Shown here one piece after another: positions 25,808 through 28,800 of a stretch of 28,800 nt of DNA. The stretch comes from JANMMJ01 sp964543235. Its GTDB lineage: Bacteria; Pseudomonadota; Alphaproteobacteria; Rhizobiales; Aestuariivirgaceae. Position numbers and translations under genes: made by a program. The stretch is from contig CAZIXE010000042.1 of assembly GCA_964543235.1 (NCBI GenBank), forward strand, positions 1-28,800. Direction: 5' to 3'. Within the stretch, counting starts at the first letter, position 1. Each line of letters opens with the position of its first letter. The notes below the pieces were generated by a model, which was not told where the DNA came from, made no database searches, and saw nothing but the letters and a program-made list of their open reading frames with translations.

Positions 25808-27070
25808 TTACTCGGTATAGATGTCCTTCTGCACTTCATATGTATCCCGTTTCAAGCCCCGGGACACCCCCACTGTCAATTTTTCGTTAACCAGTTGCAA
25901 GGCCTCCACATCGAGCTTGGCCGGGGCTGCTGCGGCAACCGGCCGCGCATTCATCCTGGCCAGCGCCGCCTGCAGCCCTTCCAGCTGCCGCCGGAGCGCC
26001 GTGTTGCCCGTGCCCGCCGCCGCCATGGCATCGCGCAGGCTCTGCTCCAGCGCCGCCAGCTTCTGCCTGGCCGTGGGATCGCCCTCGTTCTGCAGCCTGG
26101 CCACGTCCTGCAGGCGCTGCTGCAGCGAGGCGAGCTCGCCCTTCAGCGCCTCGCCGGTCTGGCCGACGCTCTCGCGCAGCGACTGTTCGACCTCGGCAAT
26201 CATCTTGCGCGCATCGGCGAACTTGCTCTCGGCCTGGGTGGCGACCTGCGTCACCTTGGTTTCGAGCCCGGCGATCCGCTGGTTGATGCGCTCCTGCTCT
26301 TCCTTGCGGGCGTTGAATTCGGCCACATAGACCGAGGGCGACGACACCAGCTCCTGCGCCACCACGCGCTGCGGCGGCGCCTGGTCGGTCGAGCCTGCCG
26401 CCCGGAGCGACAGCGACAGCTGCCCCACCGACTGCGCCAGCGCGATCTTCTGCGCATCGACCGGATTGACCTCGACCGTCACCACATTGGCGACCACCGG
26501 CTCGCTGGTGCGCTCGTCGGCCACCTGGTTGACGCCCAGCACCCTGACATTCTGGATGATGATGTCGGTGGTCGGGCCCACATCCTCTTCGCTGGTGCTG
26601 GTCTTGGTGAAGAACACGTCGACCCGGTCGCCCGGCAGGATGAAGCCGGCCACCCCCACCACGTCATTGACCCGGATCGACACTGCCCGCATGCCTTCCG
26701 ACACCACCGCCGACAGCGAGGCCCGCGCGCCGGGGCCGGAAATCTTCCAGTTGAGGATCGGCTCGTTCGGGCTGAACGCCGCCAGCGCCACGCGCCGGCC
26801 CTCCTTGTTGAGTTCGGCGATCGACTTGTAGGAGCCCTCGGGCAGCGCATTGCCGGCCCAGGGGATCTCGCGCAAATTCTGCTCGCTGAGCGTGGTGCCG
26901 AAGCCGATATTGGCCGCGGCCACCACGATGGTGGCCCGGGGCGCGGGTTCCTCCTGGACGATTTGGACCTGGTTTTGCGACTGCAGCGCCAGCCATTGCT
27001 GGGCGACATAGACGCCGCCGGCGCCGAAGAGGATCGCGAGGAGGAGCATCACGAGGGAATTGAAACGCAT
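25808..27070 (-). CDS. cpaB: CpaB/RcpC pilus protein with C-terminal coiled coil
   Basis: Protein of 420 aa with a transmembrane helix at residues 4-22 and a SAF-like domain from about 48 to 115 (VVAAANIGFGTTLSEQNLREIPW), continued by the RcpC-type domain (SEGMRAVSIRVNDVVGVAGFILPGDRVDVFF, about 125-155). From about 251 to 375 a long heptad-like, Glu/Gln/Lys/Arg/Leu-rich stretch forms a predicted coiled coil, making the protein about 120-150 residues longer than the usual 260-300-aa CpaB. It is first in the assembly transcript, 260 bp after the second pilin gene. The family contributes to secretin assembly in the periplasm. Confidence 0.93.
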   Translation of the reverse strand: MRFNSLVMLLLAILFGAGGVYVAQQWLALQSQNQVQIVQEEPAPRATIVVAAANIGFGTTLSEQNLREIPWAGNALPEGSYKSIAELNKEGRRVALAAFSPNEPILNWKISGPGARASLSAVVSEGMRAVSIRVNDVVGVAGFILPGDRVDVFFTKTSTSEEDVGPTTDIIIQNVRVLGVNQVADERTSEPVVANVVTVEVNPVDAQKIALAQSVGQLSLSLRAAGSTDQAPPQRVVAQELVSSPSVYVAEFNARKEEQERINQRIAGLETKVTQVATQAESKFADARKMIAEVEQSLRESVGQTGEALKGELASLQQRLQDVARLQNEGDPTARQKLAALEQSLRDAMAAAGTGNTALRRQLEGLQAALARMNARPVAAAAPAKLDVEALQLVNEKLTVGVSRGLKRDTYEVQKDIYTE

Positions 27071-27166
27071 GTCAACCTGCCGGACATAAGTGGGTGCGCA
27101 ACATAGCGCTGCGAACTTTAATGTTACTTAGCGGGACGCGAAAAGTAAACCGCAACCCCGGCAAAA

Positions 27167-27181
27167 TTAAATTAATCTTAA
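27167..27181. promoter_or_regulatory. CtrA-like box TTAA-N7-TTAA
   Basis: TTAAATTAATCTTAA matches the two half-sites of the alphaproteobacterial cell-cycle regulator CtrA (TTAA-N7-TTAA) and lies about 100 bp upstream of cpaB. CtrA controls pilin genes in Caulobacter. A chance match is possible in AT-rich DNA. Confidence 0.45.
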
Positions 27182-27225
27182 TAAGATTCGACTTGCCGAA
27201 TCAACTTTGGCTTTACCATCATATG

Positions 27226-27241
27226 CTGAACGCGCGTTCAG
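27226..27241. promoter_or_regulatory. Perfect 16-bp palindrome
   Basis: CTGAACGCGCGTTCAG is its own reverse complement and lies between flp and cpaB. No T-run follows on either strand, so a dimeric regulator site is likelier than a terminator. It would be read by a second transcription factor besides the CtrA-like site. Confidence 0.45.
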
Positions 27242-27330
27242 GATCGGCACAATCATACCGCAAAGTCAGTTCCAGCCGGATTGTCATGGATGGTGCCGTC
27301 ACGGGCCGGCGCTGGTCGCCGCTATGCTGA

Positions 27331-27507
27331 TCACTGCGCGATTTCGACATTGACCGTTTCCCATCGCCCGCTGGCCCACAGGCCGATGGCCCCGACCAGG
27401 GAGATGGCTAAGGCAATGATCACGCCGACGAGAAGCGAATACTCGATGACCGTCGCCCCCTCTGAGTCCTCGCCCAGGTCCTTGATAGTCTGCATCAGGA
27501 AACGCAT
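27331..27507 (-). CDS. flp: Flp-type pilin (second copy)
   Basis: Flp/Fap type IVb pilin precursor of 58 aa. The leader DLGEDSEGATVIEYSLL gives processing after Gly with ATVIEY (Glu at +5, Tyr at +6), followed by a hydrophobic helix (VGVIIALAISLVGAIGLW) and the tail ASGRWETVNVEIAQ. The ATG at 27507 is chosen because an earlier in-frame ATG at 27558 would lie inside the terminator hairpin; no strong ribosome site is seen. It shares the WASG-x-W tail element with the pilin at 27585-27761, so the two are paralogues. Confidence 0.82.
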   Translation of the reverse strand: MRFLMQTIKDLGEDSEGATVIEYSLLVGVIIALAISLVGAIGLWASGRWETVNVEIAQ

Positions 27508-27540
27508 GACAGCCGCCGTCGCCCGGTGTTCTTGGTGCTG

Positions 27541-27576
27541 AAAAAGACGGGCCGGCATCGCAGAGCGCGCCGGCCC
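27541..27576 (-). terminator. Intrinsic terminator between the two flp genes
   Basis: Read on the - strand, GGGCCGGC (27576-27569) pairs perfectly with GCCGGCCC (27556-27549) across a 12-base loop, followed by GTCTTTTT. This is a standard intrinsic terminator placed 9 bp after the stop of the first pilin gene, consistent with a short abundant pilin message and limited read-through into the second pilin. Confidence 0.75.
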
Positions 27577-27584
27577 TCATGTTG

Positions 27585-27761
27585 TTACGGATTGACTTGA
27601 CCGTTCAAGCTCACCCAAACACCACTCGCCCACGTCCCGACCGCGGCAATGACGGCGATGGACGCAGCAAGGATCACGCCGAGCAGCACGGTATATTCGA
27701 TGAACGACGCGCCGCTCTCGTCCTTGTTGAGATCGCGGGCCAGGGAAACAAGCTTCTTCAT
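27585..27761 (-). CDS. flp: Flp major pilin (first copy)
   Basis: Flp pilin precursor of 58 aa. The leader MKKLVSLARDLNKDESG is followed by ASFIEYTVLLGV, so cleavage after Gly exposes Ala with Glu at +5 and Tyr at +6, the Flp signature; a hydrophobic helix and the tail TWASGVWVSLNGQVNP follow. AAGGAAGG lies 6 bp before the ATG, a strong ribosome site. It is the first gene of the cluster, followed by its own terminator, and is probably the main pilus subunit. The processing peptidase is not in the window. Confidence 0.88.
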   Translation of the reverse strand: MKKLVSLARDLNKDESGASFIEYTVLLGVILAASIAVIAAVGTWASGVWVSLNGQVNP

Positions 27762-28222
27762 TGTCGCCTTCCTTGAGAGGTTACTGACTACTCTATCTTG
27801 AGGCGCCCCGCCCGCATGCCCCTTGCCGGGAAAGGCGAAAACACCCCATCGAAACCTTGAGCCGATCGTCGAAAACGCGATTCAAAATCGTCTCAAAATT
27901 TCGATTGAATTTAACGTATCATTTACTCCTTCTGATGTCGAATCGCGAATCGAAGCATTCGTCAGGATTTACCCTGGAACGGCAAGAATAGAAGATGTAT
28001 TAAATTGATACAGCCAATAATGAGTTCGAATTATAGACTTTGCATACCGCGGGTTTTTGCTGCAAGCGGTCCTGTATTGTGGGGAAATTCAATTTTAGTT
28101 AATCGGAGAGAGAGCTGGATTGAGCTTGCGAACTTGCATGTTAATATCTGTTACTTACGACCCCTCTACTGACTCGGCTCCCCGTTAGCACTCGCTTAAG
28201 AAAACCCGGTTAGACTTGCGCC
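27762..28222. promoter_or_regulatory. AT-rich divergent intergenic region
   Basis: About 460 bp with clearly lower GC than the flanks, lying between the - strand flp gene and the + strand membrane-protein gene, so both promoters should be here. Visible items are a tandem CGAATCG repeat (27939-27952) and a near-match to the CtrA box, TTAA-N7-TTTA (27911-27925). No convincing gene was found; no terminator was recognised. Confidence 0.45.
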
Positions 28223-28800
28223 ATGTCTTGGGGTGGCGCGCGCAAGTTCCTGTTTGTCCAGAATTCGGTGTCCTTTACTGTCTTTCTGGTGTTTCCACTG
28301 GCCCATATCGCGGCCCTTCTTCTCTCTCTCCATCCCCGCAGCGAAACCCTGTGGTTTCTGTCGGTGAAGCTCAACCGTCTGACCGATCCGGTCCTGAGTT
28401 CGTTCGAAGCGGCACTCCAGTTGCTTCCGGTGCCGCTCTGGGCCTTGCTCCTTGCTTTGCCGGCCCTGCCGGTCTGGGCGGCGATCCGCCGCCATCTCCT
28501 CATGACCGCGGCGCTGGCCCATCTGGCGCTGGCGGCCTGCGTGCTCTCCTCGGCCGCGTTCCTTCAGCAATTCATCCTCCTCCGCCAGTCAGCCCATCTC
28601 GGCAGCATTTTCGACTCGTCGTCGATCGGCTGGAGCATTGGTACCACGATCGCCGCCGGTGGCCTGCTCGCGGTGCTCTGCGTTGCAACTCATGTCATCT
28701 ACCTTGCAAGCATCGCAAGGGAAGCGGCGTACGGAACATCCCGATTGACTCTGGATCGCCAGGACATGTGCACACACTATGCGCCTGCCCAAGTTATGTG
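28223..28800 (+). CDS. Multi-pass membrane protein, partial at right end
   Basis: An open frame from ATG 28223 runs without a stop to the end of the window (192 codons seen). Hydrophobic segments lie at about residues 15-37, 68-90, 93-117 and 143-165 (for example SVSFTVFLVFPLAHIAALLLSL and TTIAAGGLLAVLCVATHVIYLA), so at least four transmembrane helices. No family is recognised. The opposite strand holds only Arg/Gln/Glu-rich shadow frames. It is divergent from the flp cluster and may share its regulatory region. Confidence 0.6.
   Translation, partial: MSWGGARKFLFVQNSVSFTVFLVFPLAHIAALLLSLHPRSETLWFLSVKLNRLTDPVLSSFEAALQLLPVPLWALLLALPALPVWAAIRRHLLMTAALAHLALAACVLSSAAFLQQFILLRQSAHLGSIFDSSSIGWSIGTTIAAGGLLAVLCVATHVIYLASIAREAAYGTSRLTLDRQDMCTHYAPAQVM

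Larger units (their letters stand above)
27071..27330. promoter_or_regulatory. Intergenic promoter region between the flp genes and cpaB
   Basis: This AT-rich stretch holds no convincing gene. It contains a CtrA-like box (27167-27181), an overlapping imperfect symmetry AATCTTAATAAGATT (27174-27188) and a perfect 16-bp palindrome (27226-27241). A promoter for cpaB and the assembly genes on the - strand is expected here; I cannot assign -35 and -10 boxes with confidence. Confidence 0.5.

Noticed and set aside
25757..27106. Open frame of 449 codons on the + strand opposite cpaB
   Set aside because: Same antisense effect; the - strand reading is a clear CpaB with a transmembrane helix and SAF domain.
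27938..27956. Tandem CGAATCG repeat considered as a CRISPR or iteron element
   Set aside because: Only two 7-bp units; no array, no replication gene nearby.
27823..28008. 61-codon + strand frame in the flp upstream region
   Set aside because: It starts with TTG without a ribosome site and lies in AT-rich promoter DNA; no recognisable features.
28120..28188. 22-codon frame with GGAGAGAGAG upstream, before the membrane-protein gene
   Set aside because: It could be a leader peptide, but it begins with TTG and has no supporting context.
28196..28570. 124-codon frame on the - strand
   Set aside because: Arg/Gln/Glu-rich and opposite a hydrophobic frame with clear membrane segments on the + strand.
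1..28800. Insertion sequences, integrases, tRNA genes or attachment sites
   Set aside because: I looked for transposase or integrase motifs, terminal repeats and tRNA-like folds and saw none, so there is no sign of a mobile island.

Overview
The window is high-GC DNA of alphaproteobacterial character, most likely Hyphomicrobiales (Rhizobiales). The pointers are an amino acid:[carrier protein] ligase with its dedicated carrier protein, an EryD/SorC-type polyol regulon with a two-ATPase ABC importer, and a Flp/Tad pilus locus of the rhizobial-Caulobacter kind with a CtrA-like TTAA-N7-TTAA site. This is inferred from gene content only; no rRNA or tRNA gene is present.

Left part (1-4.4 kb, + strand): an aminoacyl-tRNA-synthetase-like amino acid:[carrier protein] ligase, a stand-alone acyl carrier protein, a REC-PAS-like-GGDEF-EAL cyclic-di-GMP enzyme with both catalytic motifs intact, and a HAD-family phosphatase preceded by a strong inverted repeat.

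Middle part (4.4-15.3 kb, + strand): a carbohydrate/polyol operon. A SorC-family regulator with several palindromes upstream is followed by a substrate-binding protein, two permeases, two ABC ATPases, an FGGY kinase (erythritol-kinase-like), an NAD-dependent 2-hydroxyacid dehydrogenase and a GlpD/EryB-like FAD dehydrogenase. The genes are packed with gaps of 3 bases or overlaps, except for about 95 bp holding a hairpin after the binding protein and about 60 bp before the last gene. The likely flow is import of a polyol or related sugar, phosphorylation by the kinase, and oxidation by the GlpD-like flavoprotein; the hydroxyacid dehydrogenase suggests a sugar-acid or hydroxy-keto-acid step that the classical glycerol and erythritol routes lack. 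The two ATPases carry complementary departures from consensus, which points to an asymmetric heterodimer.

Right part (15.3-27.8 kb, - strand): an almost complete Tad (tight adherence, type IVb pilus) locus reading right to left: two flp pilins, cpaB, cpaC (secretin), a small exported protein, tadG-like, two tadE-like minor pilins, cpaE/tadZ, cpaF/tadA, tadB, tadC, tadD and an uncharacterised membrane-anchored protein. An intrinsic terminator lies between the two pilin genes, and a 260-bp AT-rich gap with a CtrA-like site precedes cpaB. No cpaD and no prepilin peptidase (cpaA/tadV) gene is seen here. A 460-bp AT-rich intergenic region follows, then the start of a + strand multi-pass membrane protein that runs off the window.

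The c-di-GMP enzyme and the Tad pilus could both concern surface attachment, but nothing in the sequence links them directly.
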